From Thiobacillus thioparus DSM 505 (GTDB lineage Bacteria > Pseudomonadota > Gammaproteobacteria > Burkholderiales > Thiobacillaceae), in assembly GCF_000373385.1 (NCBI RefSeq), contig NZ_KB891316.1, positions 434,001-498,000 on the forward strand: a stretch of DNA of 64,000 bases. Direction: 5' to 3'. Shown here piece by piece: positions 45,302 through 52,765 of the stretch. The stretch's first letter is position 1. Each line of letters opens with the position of its first letter. Made by a program: the position numbers and the translations under genes. The notes beneath the pieces were generated by a model. That model did not search any database. It was not told the origin of the DNA and saw nothing but the letters and a program-made list of their open reading frames with translations.

Positions 45302-45622
45302 ATCGCGGCCATCCTATTGATTTGCATAGCCCCTGCTGCTTCGTCTGGAGAGGGATACCCGGCCGATCGTCCGGTTATTCTGTCGCTGCCGGGGAGGGCA
45401 TCATTGAAAGGGGGCATTATCCCCTGCCGGCGCATACCGCGACAAGTTCAGGATGGGTGTCCCGACTTGCCGGACGCCCTGATCTCCACATGACCATCCC
45501 CCATGCCAGCCCACCGCTGGCCTGCATGAAAAAGGCCAACCGTGTGGTTGGCCTTTTTCATGGCGCCATTTCATCACACTGGAAGCGTGCAACGCGCACG
45601 CCCAGGCTGGCATCGGCGATCG
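45302..45622. other. 321-bp trpG upstream region, no gene seen
   Basis: Between the trpG start and the cytochrome c gene end. Open frames here (for example 45401-45613 on the - strand) lack similarity and ribosome binding sites. The region holds the strong terminator at 45526-45561 and presumably the trpG promoter, for which no clear -35/-10 pair was found. No tryptophan leader peptide with tandem Trp codons was recognised. Confidence 0.55.
45526..45561. terminator. Strong bidirectional terminator between trpG and the cytochrome gene
   Basis: A perfect 16-bp stem (ATGAAAAAGGCCAACC with its complement) around a GTGT loop, with A/T runs on both flanks, 60 bases downstream of the diheme cytochrome gene. 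It isolates the accessory block from trpG. Confidence 0.92.
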
Positions 45623-46267
45623 CTAGTTGGGCGAGACACTCTGCAGGTAGGTCGTCACCGCCACCAAATCTGCGGACGTCAGGCCATGGACCAGGGGCTT
45701 CATCATCGCGCCTGCGGGACGCTGGTTGGTCTCCGACAGGATATGCAGCTGCTTCATCATGTAGTTGGCATGCTGGCTCGCCAGGCGCGGGAAGGTGTCC
45801 TTGCCCATGCCCATCGCGCCATGGCAGCCCGCGCAGGCGGCCACTCCCTTGTCAGGGATGCCGTTCTCGAAAATCGCCTTTCCGGCTGCAACCGTTGCGG
45901 GGTCGCCCGTGACATTGGGCGCATCTTTCTGCTGCGAGAAATAACGGGCCAGCCCCGCGATCTGTTCGTCGGTCAATTTTCGGGTAATGCCCCACATATA
46001 TTCCGAACCCGCAGGATCGATACGGTCATGCCCGCGGAAGAATTTGAGCTGGGCAATCAAATACGCTTCCTGCTGCCCGGCCAGCTTGGGAAAAGCGGGC
46101 GAAGTCGAATTGCCGTCCACACCGTGGCAGCTCGAGCAGACCTGCAACGCCAGTGTCCGGCCCGATACATTCGGATTGCCGATATCGCGCGAGCGTTCCA
46201 GATTGACGCATCCACTCCCCAGGCTCGCGATAGCCAGCGCCAACATCGTGTACACGGCTGTCTTCAT
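45623..46267 (-). CDS. Diheme c-type cytochrome (c4-like)
   Basis: A 214-residue exported protein with two heme-binding motifs, CSSCH (about 44-48) and CAGCH (about 145-149), each in a class I cytochrome c domain with distal methionine candidates (YMWGITRKL; GAMMKPLV). The N-terminus is a signal sequence ending near GSGCVN, possibly a poor lipobox. It lies 45 bases downstream of the cytochrome-porin gene on the same strand and ends before a strong terminator, so the two are probably one transcript. Likely a periplasmic electron carrier between the outer-membrane protein and terminal oxidases. Confidence 0.88.
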   Translation of the reverse strand: MKTAVYTMLALAIASLGSGCVNLERSRDIGNPNVSGRTLALQVCSSCHGVDGNSTSPAFPKLAGQQEAYLIAQLKFFRGHDRIDPAGSEYMWGITRKLTDEQIAGLARYFSQQKDAPNVTGDPATVAAGKAIFENGIPDKGVAACAGCHGAMGMGKDTFPRLASQHANYMMKQLHILSETNQRPAGAMMKPLVHGLTSADLVAVTTYLQSVSPN

Positions 46268-46311
46268 ATTGGAATCCCTTCAGGTCAGAAAAGTGCGTTG
46301 CCAGGCCTGCT

Positions 46312-47685
46312 TTAGTAGGCGCCCCATACATAAACGAACAGCGTGTCGTTGTCGCTGGCACTGCGGCCAAAGCCATCGTAGTTGCTGTGGCTGCCACTGA
46401 ATTTCGTGTAATGCCAGTATTGCGCGCCAATGCGAAGGTACTGGACGGGCGTCCAGAACACCTCGGGAATCCAGGCAGTCGTATCCGGACTCCCGCTTAA
46501 GTTGCCCGTGATGTCCGCCGGCCCGCCGAAAAATCCGGCATCGGTCGAGCCGGTGGTCTGCTGGTAGGCCAGACTGGCGCCATACGTGGCGTTGTAGACA
46601 TACGCCCCCTTGATCTTGAGTTCCTTCAGGGTATCGCTCGCATTGTCGTAGCCCAATGCCAGCGGGTCGCCCCACTTCACGTTTTCGTGGATGTAGCTGA
46701 TGTGGGCCGTGACCGTGTGCGGGTCGAGGATGTATTGATATTGCGCATCCAGCCCGTAATCCCGGTAGCGGTCGGTCGGCTGGTTGACGTCGTTGTTCTC
46801 GTGGATCTCGGCGACCAGGCCCGAGGTGCCGATCATCAGGTCATGCGGCCCGAACGCCTTGGTGTAGGCCAGTCGCCAGTAGGGCGCGCCGTCCTTGATC
46901 CTCGCGATGCCGGAGTTGTCCCCTGGATGCAGGAATCCGAAAGGGCCGTTGGCCGTCTTGTAGAGCGCGAGTTCGCCATAGAGGCTCCTGTTCCAGTAGG
47001 CATAGACACCGGCACCCACCGCGTCTTGCCCAAGCCCGCCGTCAAGCAGGGGCGAAGCGGGCGCGCCGAGCGCGAACGTCGGCCCAACATAGGGATAGCT
47101 CCAGGCCGGCGCACTGTTCCACACATCCTGCATGCTCGGGTTGTTGTTGGCGAAAGCGCCGACGATGAGGTCGCTGCCCGGCGAGATGAAACGATCGGCA
47201 TAGCGAAACTCCGTGTTGTCCGGACTCAGGTGGCCCACCCAGTCGCCGTTGTCCTGCTGGTGGTCATAGTTCGCGTAGGTCGCCTGCGCGAACAGGCCGA
47301 GGTTGTCGGTAATCTTGCCCGCAAGAAAAACGCTGCCGACGTCGAATATCGGCGTGCCCTGCTTGTGGAAGTCCACGGTGTCCTTCACCCCGGTGGAGTC
47401 CTTGGGGTTGCGTACCCGGGTGTAGTCGAGGACCGCCATCACCGAGAGGGGCATGGCACGGGCCCCCATCGTATAACCTGTGAGCTTGAACAGCCGCCCG
47501 TATGGGGTCAGTTCCGGAAACTGGCCACCGGCATGGCAGGCTAGGCAGTTCTGCCCTGTCTGCCGGGCAAAAGCCGGAAGCGCATAGCTGGGGAAAGACC
47601 ACATCCCCAACAAGACAAGGGCAAGCAACGTTGGGAGAACGTCCTGCACCCTCAAAATATGGCGCCAAACTGATTTGGTTATCAA
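46312..47685 (-). CDS. Outer-membrane monoheme cytochrome-porin fusion
   Basis: A 457-residue protein with a signal peptide (LPTLLALVLLGMWSFPSYA), one heme c motif right behind it (QTGQNCLACHAGGQFPELTPYGR), then about 400 residues of alternating, aromatic-rich beta strands ending in VYVWGAY, as in a porin barrel with a terminal aromatic residue. The architecture resembles Cyc2-type iron-oxidising cytochrome-porins, though sequence relationship cannot be shown here. A TTG start at 47685 with GGGGAG upstream gives a normal signal peptide; an upstream ATG (47763) would add 26 residues. It probably passes electrons across the outer membrane to the diheme cytochrome encoded next. Confidence 0.78.
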   Translation of the reverse strand: MITKSVWRHILRVQDVLPTLLALVLLGMWSFPSYALPAFARQTGQNCLACHAGGQFPELTPYGRLFKLTGYTMGARAMPLSVMAVLDYTRVRNPKDSTGVKDTVDFHKQGTPIFDVGSVFLAGKITDNLGLFAQATYANYDHQQDNGDWVGHLSPDNTEFRYADRFISPGSDLIVGAFANNNPSMQDVWNSAPAWSYPYVGPTFALGAPASPLLDGGLGQDAVGAGVYAYWNRSLYGELALYKTANGPFGFLHPGDNSGIARIKDGAPYWRLAYTKAFGPHDLMIGTSGLVAEIHENNDVNQPTDRYRDYGLDAQYQYILDPHTVTAHISYIHENVKWGDPLALGYDNASDTLKELKIKGAYVYNATYGASLAYQQTTGSTDAGFFGGPADITGNLSGSPDTTAWIPEVFWTPVQYLRIGAQYWHYTKFSGSHSNYDGFGRSASDNDTLFVYVWGAY

Positions 47686-47753
47686 GTGCGTTCTCCCCAA
47701 AAAAATCGACGTTGAAAACAGCTTGCTTATTCCAGCAATGACGCGGCGCCTAT

Positions 47754-47811
47754 TGTGTTGCAAAAAATATCAACGTTGCATAATTGAAAAATAAAAACAA
47801 AATGTGTTGCA
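47754..47811. repeat. Three GTTGCA repeats upstream of the cytochrome-porin gene
   Basis: GTTGCA occurs at 47757-47762, 47775-47780 and 47806-47811 (spacings 18 and 31) in an AT-rich stretch 70-125 bases before the cytochrome-porin start; two copies are preceded by TGT. They may be activator sites. No well-spaced sigma54 promoter was found here (best match has nine bases between GG and GC). Confidence 0.5.
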
Positions 47812-47925
47812 TAAATGAACAGTTTTAATTAATAGGACATGGGTATCCGTTGTTCAAGGGCTCCCCATAAAATTAAACGGCCCCGGTCATCGCCGCATCT
47901 CCATACATGACTCACCCCCATAAAA

Positions 47926-47945
47926 AAAGCGCCCGAAGGCGCTTT
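47926..47945 (-). terminator. Rho-independent terminator after the SQR gene
   Basis: An 8-bp stem AAAGCGCC/GGCGCTTT with CGAA loop, followed on the - strand by a TTTTTTTATG run, 20 bases downstream of the SQR stop. It separates SQR from the cytochrome-porin transcript. Confidence 0.9.
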
Positions 47946-47965
47946 GATGCCGGGCATCGAGGGAA

Positions 47966-49234
47966 TTATTTGAGCTTCTTGATCCCCATCAGGCCCAGCA
48001 CATATTTTTCATACAGCGGCTCGGTCGAGCCTTTTTTCATTTTGCGCATGAAGTATTTCTCGAATGCCACCTTGGCCAGGTGCACCCACTTGCCTTCCTT
48101 GAACCAGTTGACGTTGCGCGGCGGAATCTGCGGCAGCGCGACGAAGGCCGCACCGGTGTCGCCGAAATCGGCCAGGCAGATGGCATTCCAGGAGGCTTTC
48201 TCGGTGGGCTCGCGACCATCGAGTACGGCACGGATGTTGTGTGCCGTGGCCGTGACCATGGACTCGATCATGTAGCCGGTCTTGGGCGTACCGGTGGGTA
48301 CCGGCGTGGGCTCGACCGGCGGAATGGCGACGCACACGCCGACCGAATAGATGTTCGGGAACTTGGGATTGCGCTGATAGGGGTCGATGACGATGAAACC
48401 GCGCGGGTTGGTGAGCCCCTCGATGCCGAACACGGCGTCGATGCCCTTGAACGCCGGCAGCATCATGGAGTAGGCGAACGGCAGTTCATGCTCCTTGATC
48501 ACCTCGCCTTTTTCGTTGTGCTCGGAGACGAACATCTTGCCGGCCTCGACCTTGGTGACCTTGGCATTGCAGATCCACTTGATGTGGCGGTCGCGCATCA
48601 CGGACTCCATCATGCCCTTGGAGTCGCCGACGCCGCCCAGGCCCAGGTGGCCGATGTAGGGCTCGGCGGTGACGTAGGTCATCGGCACCTTGTCGCGAAT
48701 TTTGCGCTTGCGCAGATCGGTATCCATGATCATGGCGAACTCGTACGCCGGGCCGTAGCACGAGGCGCCCTGCACCGCACCGACCACGACGGGCCCCGGA
48801 GCCTGCACGAAATCGTCCCACACCTTGCCTGCCGCCACAGCGTGCTCGACCTGGCAGATTGACTGGGTGTGGCCTTCCGGCCCCAGTCCGGGCACCTCAT
48901 CGAAGGCCAGCTTGGGGCCGGTCGCGATGACGAGGAAGTCGTAGTCCACGATCTGGCCGTCGGTGAGCTCGAGCTGATTCTTCTCAGGGTGCACGCGCGC
49001 CGCGCCGACCGCAATAAAATCGATGTTCTTCTTGTTCAGATACGGCGCGGCGGGAATTGTGATGTCGTCGCGCTTGCGCCAGTTCACCGCCACCCAGGGG
49101 TTGGACGGCGTGAACTGGAAATACGGCAGATTCGAAATCACCGTGATCTTGTCTTCCGCCCGCGCCGATTCGCGCATTTCGTAGGCCATGGTCATGCCCC
49201 CCACGCCCGCACCCAGAATAACGATATGTGCCAT
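47966..49234 (-). CDS. sqr: Sulfide:quinone oxidoreductase
   Basis: A 422-residue membrane-associated flavoprotein that oxidises sulfide to sulfane sulfur and reduces quinone. FAD site HIVILGAGVGGMTMAYEMR; the three conserved cysteines occur in QSICQVEHAV, GASCYGPAYEF and YSVGVCVAIPP, corresponding to the redox cysteines of Acidithiobacillus SQR. The C-terminus (FEKYFMRKMKKG) has basic amphipathic character for membrane binding. ATG at 49234 starts the Rossmann motif. It has a near-consensus sigma54 promoter and is divergent from a FisR-like activator. Confidence 0.92.
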   Translation of the reverse strand: MAHIVILGAGVGGMTMAYEMRESARAEDKITVISNLPYFQFTPSNPWVAVNWRKRDDITIPAAPYLNKKNIDFIAVGAARVHPEKNQLELTDGQIVDYDFLVIATGPKLAFDEVPGLGPEGHTQSICQVEHAVAAGKVWDDFVQAPGPVVVGAVQGASCYGPAYEFAMIMDTDLRKRKIRDKVPMTYVTAEPYIGHLGLGGVGDSKGMMESVMRDRHIKWICNAKVTKVEAGKMFVSEHNEKGEVIKEHELPFAYSMMLPAFKGIDAVFGIEGLTNPRGFIVIDPYQRNPKFPNIYSVGVCVAIPPVEPTPVPTGTPKTGYMIESMVTATAHNIRAVLDGREPTEKASWNAICLADFGDTGAAFVALPQIPPRNVNWFKEGKWVHLAKVAFEKYFMRKMKKGSTEPLYEKYVLGLMGIKKLK

Positions 49235-49269
49235 GTTTCGCCTCAGTGGTTGATGTTGCACACCTATAC

Positions 49270-49285
49270 AGCAACAGGCATGCCA
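49270..49285 (-). promoter_or_regulatory. Sigma54 promoter of the SQR gene
   Basis: On the - strand TGGCATGCCTGTTGCT differs from the consensus TGGCACR-N4-TTGCW at a single base and has the exact GG-N10-GC spacing. It lies 36 bases upstream of the SQR start, and its activator gene is transcribed divergently next to it. Confidence 0.85.
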
Positions 49286-49343
49286 CCCCATAAAGAACGC
49301 CCCGCATGCGGGTTACCCGGGATAAACAGATTTGACATGGCCA

Positions 49344-49380
49344 TTTCGTCATGCCATTTTCCATCATTGTCATGACGAAA
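49344..49380. promoter_or_regulatory. Inverted repeat, likely enhancer site of the FisR-like activator
   Basis: TTTCGTCATG (49344-49353) and CATGACGAAA (49371-49380) form perfect 10-bp arms separated by 17 bases; the right part also contains the palindrome GTCATGAC. It is 59-111 bases upstream of the SQR -24 element, a proper enhancer distance, and overlaps the start region of the activator gene, allowing autoregulation. Confidence 0.65.
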
Positions 49381-50688
49381 GTGTCAGATATGAACATCGA
49401 ACTTCAAAGCCTGATCGACACGCACGAGCAGCCGTTCGTGGTGATCGACCGCAGCTACCGCATCGTCGCCGCCAACCAGCGTTACTGCGATGCCTACGGG
49501 ATGACGCCCGCCGCCATCGTTGGCCAGCAATGCCATGCGGTCTCCCACCACTCGCAGCGACCCTGCCACGAAAACGGCGAACATTGCCCGCATCAGGCCC
49601 TGTTCACGCAGGGCGAGACGGTCGAAGTCCTGCACACCCATTACCACGCCGACAACCAGCCCGAACGCACTCGCATCCGCGGACACCGCTTGCACGGCGC
49701 GGATGGCGAGCTCTACCTGGGCGAGCAGCTGTTTCCGCTGGAGGCCGAGGCGGGCAGCGAATGCGACGCCATGCAGATGATTGGACAGTCGCCTGCTTTT
49801 CTCACCTGCGTCGACAACCTTGCACGCGTGGCCGAAAGCGAGGCGTCGATCCTGCTATACGGCGAGAGCGGCGTCGGCAAGGAACTTGCCGCACGCTTTA
49901 TTCATGCGCGTTCCAATCGCGCAGGCACGGCATTCATCGTCATCAATTGCGCAGCCGTGCCGGAAAGCCTGTTCGAGAGCGAGCTCTTCGGCCACGAACG
50001 CGGTGCGTTTTCCGGCAGCAACGGCCTGAAGAAAGGCCTGTTCGAACTCGCCGACAGCGGCACCCTCTTCCTCGACGAAGTGGGCGAGATCCCGCTGGCC
50101 ATGCAGGCCAAGCTGCTGCGCGTACTGGAAACCGGCGAATTCCGCCGAGTCGGCGGCACGCAGACGCTGACTGCAGACGTGCGCGTGGTATCGGCCACCA
50201 ACCGCAGACTGCTTGACGAAGTCGATGCCAAACGCTTCCGGCTCGACCTCTATTACCGCCTGGCCGGCATCGACGTCACCCTGCCGCCGCTGCGCGAGCG
50301 CGCCGCCGACCTGCCCGACCTGGCGAACTTCCTGCTGAAGCGGCTGACCGGCGGGCAAAGCCCCTGCCGGCTCGCGCCGGACGCCGTCTCGGCATTGCAG
50401 GCCTACGACTTCCCCGGCAACGTGCGCGAACTGCGCAACCTCCTGCAGCATGCCGTGCTCAGCTGTCGCGACGGCACTATCCGCGCAGCCGACCTGCGGC
50501 TGCCCCCGCGCGTCGCACACGCGCGCCCCGACGCCGCCAGCGCCTCGCTGCGCGACATGGAACGCGCGCACCTGCGATCCCTGCTCGACGCGCACCAGGG
50601 CCATCGCGCCCGCGTCGCCGCCGCGCTGGGCGTCACCGAGCGCACGCTGTATCGCAAGCTCAAGCAGCACGGCTTGGGAAAGAACTGA
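49372..50688 (+). CDS. fisR: FisR-like sigma54-dependent regulator (sulfane-sulfur sensor type)
   Basis: A 438-residue bacterial enhancer-binding protein with a PAS-like N-terminal domain (about 12-125), an AAA+ domain (about 140-370; Walker A LLYGESGVGKELAARFI, Walker B GTLFLDEVGE) and a Fis-type HTH (GHRARVAAALGVTERTLYRKL). The N-domain has three cysteines spaced 11 and 7 residues (QQCHAV, RPCHEN, EHCPHQ), the spacing reported for the sulfane-sulfur-sensing cysteines of FisR in Cupriavidus. The sigma54-contact loop reads GAFSGS instead of GAFTGA. It is divergent from SQR, whose sigma54 promoter it should activate. Start could also be 49390. Confidence 0.87.
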   Translation: MTKVSDMNIELQSLIDTHEQPFVVIDRSYRIVAANQRYCDAYGMTPAAIVGQQCHAVSHHSQRPCHENGEHCPHQALFTQGETVEVLHTHYHADNQPERTRIRGHRLHGADGELYLGEQLFPLEAEAGSECDAMQMIGQSPAFLTCVDNLARVAESEASILLYGESGVGKELAARFIHARSNRAGTAFIVINCAAVPESLFESELFGHERGAFSGSNGLKKGLFELADSGTLFLDEVGEIPLAMQAKLLRVLETGEFRRVGGTQTLTADVRVVSATNRRLLDEVDAKRFRLDLYYRLAGIDVTLPPLRERAADLPDLANFLLKRLTGGQSPCRLAPDAVSALQAYDFPGNVRELRNLLQHAVLSCRDGTIRAADLRLPPRVAHARPDAASASLRDMERAHLRSLLDAHQGHRARVAAALGVTERTLYRKLKQHGLGKN

Positions 50689-51007
50689 ATCCGTTCCCGG
50701 CTTCCCTTCAAGAAGCGGTGCAAAACACGAAATCGCGTTGGTGGCGGTCGGAGCAGGGTTGAAATCGGCGATCTGACACGACGAGGCGTATGGGAAATGG
50801 ATGACGACGGTGGCAGGGAAAGCCACGGGAACTCCGTCTCTATGGGGCCGCTACTCGGCCAGAGCCGCCGTTGGTGTACTGCGCCAACCAGATCAGCTAA
50901 GCACCGCACACCGGCCATTGACTAGAAATGCCGATGAATGACCAACTCCAGCAAATGCGTACGATCGAACTCTTGGTGAATACGCTGGAATCAGTACAAT
51001 CCGATCC
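50689..51007. other. 319-bp region upstream of the Czc cluster
   Basis: No gene recognised. A plausible sigma70 promoter for the czc genes is at its end: TTGGTG (50973-50978) and TACAAT (50995-51000), 16-bp spacing, eight bases before the czcI-like start codon. No terminator hairpin with a T-run was seen after fisR. Confidence 0.55.
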
Positions 51008-51373
51008 ATGCGTCGTCTCATCGCCCTGATTATCATGCTCGTCGTTCCCCTCCAGTTCGCCTGGGCAGCGGCGGCCGGCCTGCATGAGCACGTGGCGATG
51101 GACACGGTGGGCGCACATGTCCATGATCACGACCATCACGATGCCGAGCATGCCAGCCATGGCCTCGACGCTCTCGGCAGTACCGACGGCGAACCGTGCA
51201 ATGAAGACGATCATCATGGCAGCCACTGCCACCATGTGTTTTCCTTCATCTTCCATCAGCCCAGCTCCCTGCCCGGACTGGAACTGAAGGGCGGTCCGCT
51301 TAAACACGCGCCAGCCGCCTTCCTCAGCCGCATCCCCCCTCTGCTCGACCGCCCCCCTCTAAAGCGCGCCTGA
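51008..51373 (+). CDS. czcI: CzcI-like histidine-rich periplasmic protein
   Basis: A 121-residue secreted protein: signal peptide (LIALIIMLVVPLQFAWAAAAG), then a His/Asp-rich metal-binding stretch (HVHDHDHHDAEHASHG, DDHHGSHCHH) and a proline-rich tail. CzcI of Cupriavidus has the same size, signal peptide and position at the head of the czcCBA operon, where it influences its expression. It may act as a metal buffer or regulator; sequence similarity is low outside the general pattern. Confidence 0.7.
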   Translation: MRRLIALIIMLVVPLQFAWAAAAGLHEHVAMDTVGAHVHDHDHHDAEHASHGLDALGSTDGEPCNEDDHHGSHCHHVFSFIFHQPSSLPGLELKGGPLKHAPAAFLSRIPPLLDRPPLKRA

Positions 51374-51467
51374 CCGGCGCCCCCGTCTGATTTGTTCGAT
51401 GCGGCCTTGTGCCGCGATCCCGTCGCGCGCCGGTGTTCTTCGCCCTGTTTCTTACACGAGGAAAACC

Positions 51468-52757
51468 ATGCGACTTACGCTATCCGTATTCTTGCTCGCG
51501 CTGCCGTTGGCGACGTGGGCGCAAATCCCGCAAACCGGTCTGGAACAAGGCGCGCCACGCGCCAGCGAACCGGCTGCCCCACTTACCCTGAATGCGGCAC
51601 TGGAATTGGCACTTGGCGCCAACCCAGAGTTGTCGGCGGCGGGCCGCGAACTGGAGGCACTCGACGCCACCATCACCCAGGCACAAGCCCGGCCCAATCC
51701 AGTGCTTTCGGCCTTGATCGAGGACACGCTCCGGGAGGCGCGGACCACGACGCTACAGTTGAATCAACCGATCGAACTGGGCGGCAAGCGTGGCGCCAGG
51801 ATCGAAGCTGCCGAGCGCGGCCGCGATGCTGCATCCCTGGAGTTGGAAGCCAAACGTGCCGAGATTCGTGCGGCGGTAACGGCGGCATTTTTCGACGTGC
51901 TGGTTGCGCAGGAACGTCTGCGGCTTGCCCAGGCGTCGGTCGAGCTTGCGCAACGCGCCAGCGCTGCCGCCGCGCGGCGAGTCACAGCTGGCAAGGTGTC
52001 CCCGGTCGAAGAAACCAGGGCGCGCGTGGCCGAGGCCGCCGTACGTGTTGAACAGGCGCAGGCAGCAAGCGAGGTCGCGACCGCACGCCGCCGACTGGCT
52101 GCCACCTGGGGCAATTCGTCACCGCGTTTCGAGCGCGTCGAAGGCGACCCCGAAGCCCTGCCGCCACTCCCCGCCATGGCAGACCTGAACGCGCGCCTCG
52201 CCGCTTCCCCCAACTTGCTGCGAGCCAGGATTGAGGTTGATCGTCGGCAATCGCTGGCGGAAGTTGAACGAAGCCGGAGCGTTCCGGACATGATTGTCAT
52301 CCTGGGTGGCAAACGCATCGAAGAACTGGATATCAACCAGGCGATCCTCGGCGTTTCGATTCCGATCCCGATCTTTGATCGCAATCAAGGGAACCTGCTT
52401 GAAGCGCTTCGCCGCACCGACAAGGCGCGCGACGAACTGTCCGCCACCGGGATCCGCCTGTCCAATGAGCTTGTGCAAGCGCATGAACGCCTGAATACGG
52501 CACGCCAGGAGGTGGCGTCGCTACAGCGGGACATTCTGCCGGGTGCGCAGAGCGCCTACGACGCCGCGACCAAGGGCTTCGAACTGGGCAAATTCAGCTT
52601 CCTCGAAGTGCTGGACGCCCAGCGCACTTCATTCCAGGCCAAATCCCAATATCTGCGCGCACTGGCTGAAGCGCATCGATCCGCCGCCGAAATCGAACGC
52701 ATTCTCGGCGCGGCATCGACCCAATCGACTCTAGCGCCAGCCGCCACTCAGCAGTAG
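51468..52757 (+). CDS. czcC: CzcC-type outer-membrane factor of heavy-metal efflux
   Basis: A 429-residue TolC-like protein with signal peptide (VFLLALPLATWAQ) and the two OEP repeats (LTLNAALELALGANPELSAAGRELEALDA onward; LLRARIEVDRRQSLAEVERS onward) with long coiled helices. It forms the outer-membrane exit of a tripartite CzcCBA pump. ATG at 51468 follows GAGGAAAACC; an upstream frame to 51399 is not needed. The adaptor gene follows after eight bases. Confidence 0.92.
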   Translation: MRLTLSVFLLALPLATWAQIPQTGLEQGAPRASEPAAPLTLNAALELALGANPELSAAGRELEALDATITQAQARPNPVLSALIEDTLREARTTTLQLNQPIELGGKRGARIEAAERGRDAASLELEAKRAEIRAAVTAAFFDVLVAQERLRLAQASVELAQRASAAAARRVTAGKVSPVEETRARVAEAAVRVEQAQAASEVATARRRLAATWGNSSPRFERVEGDPEALPPLPAMADLNARLAASPNLLRARIEVDRRQSLAEVERSRSVPDMIVILGGKRIEELDINQAILGVSIPIPIFDRNQGNLLEALRRTDKARDELSATGIRLSNELVQAHERLNTARQEVASLQRDILPGAQSAYDAATKGFELGKFSFLEVLDAQRTSFQAKSQYLRALAEAHRSAAEIERILGAASTQSTLAPAATQQ

Positions 52758-52765
52758 GAGCCCAC

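Noticed and set aside
45401-45613. 70-residue - strand frame between trpG and the cytochrome gene
   Set aside because: Runs through the perfect terminator stem, no ribosome binding site or recognisable domain.
47640-47760. Sigma54 promoter for the cytochrome-porin gene
   Set aside because: The best candidate (TGGAATAAGCAAGCT on the - strand) has nine instead of ten bases between GG and GC.
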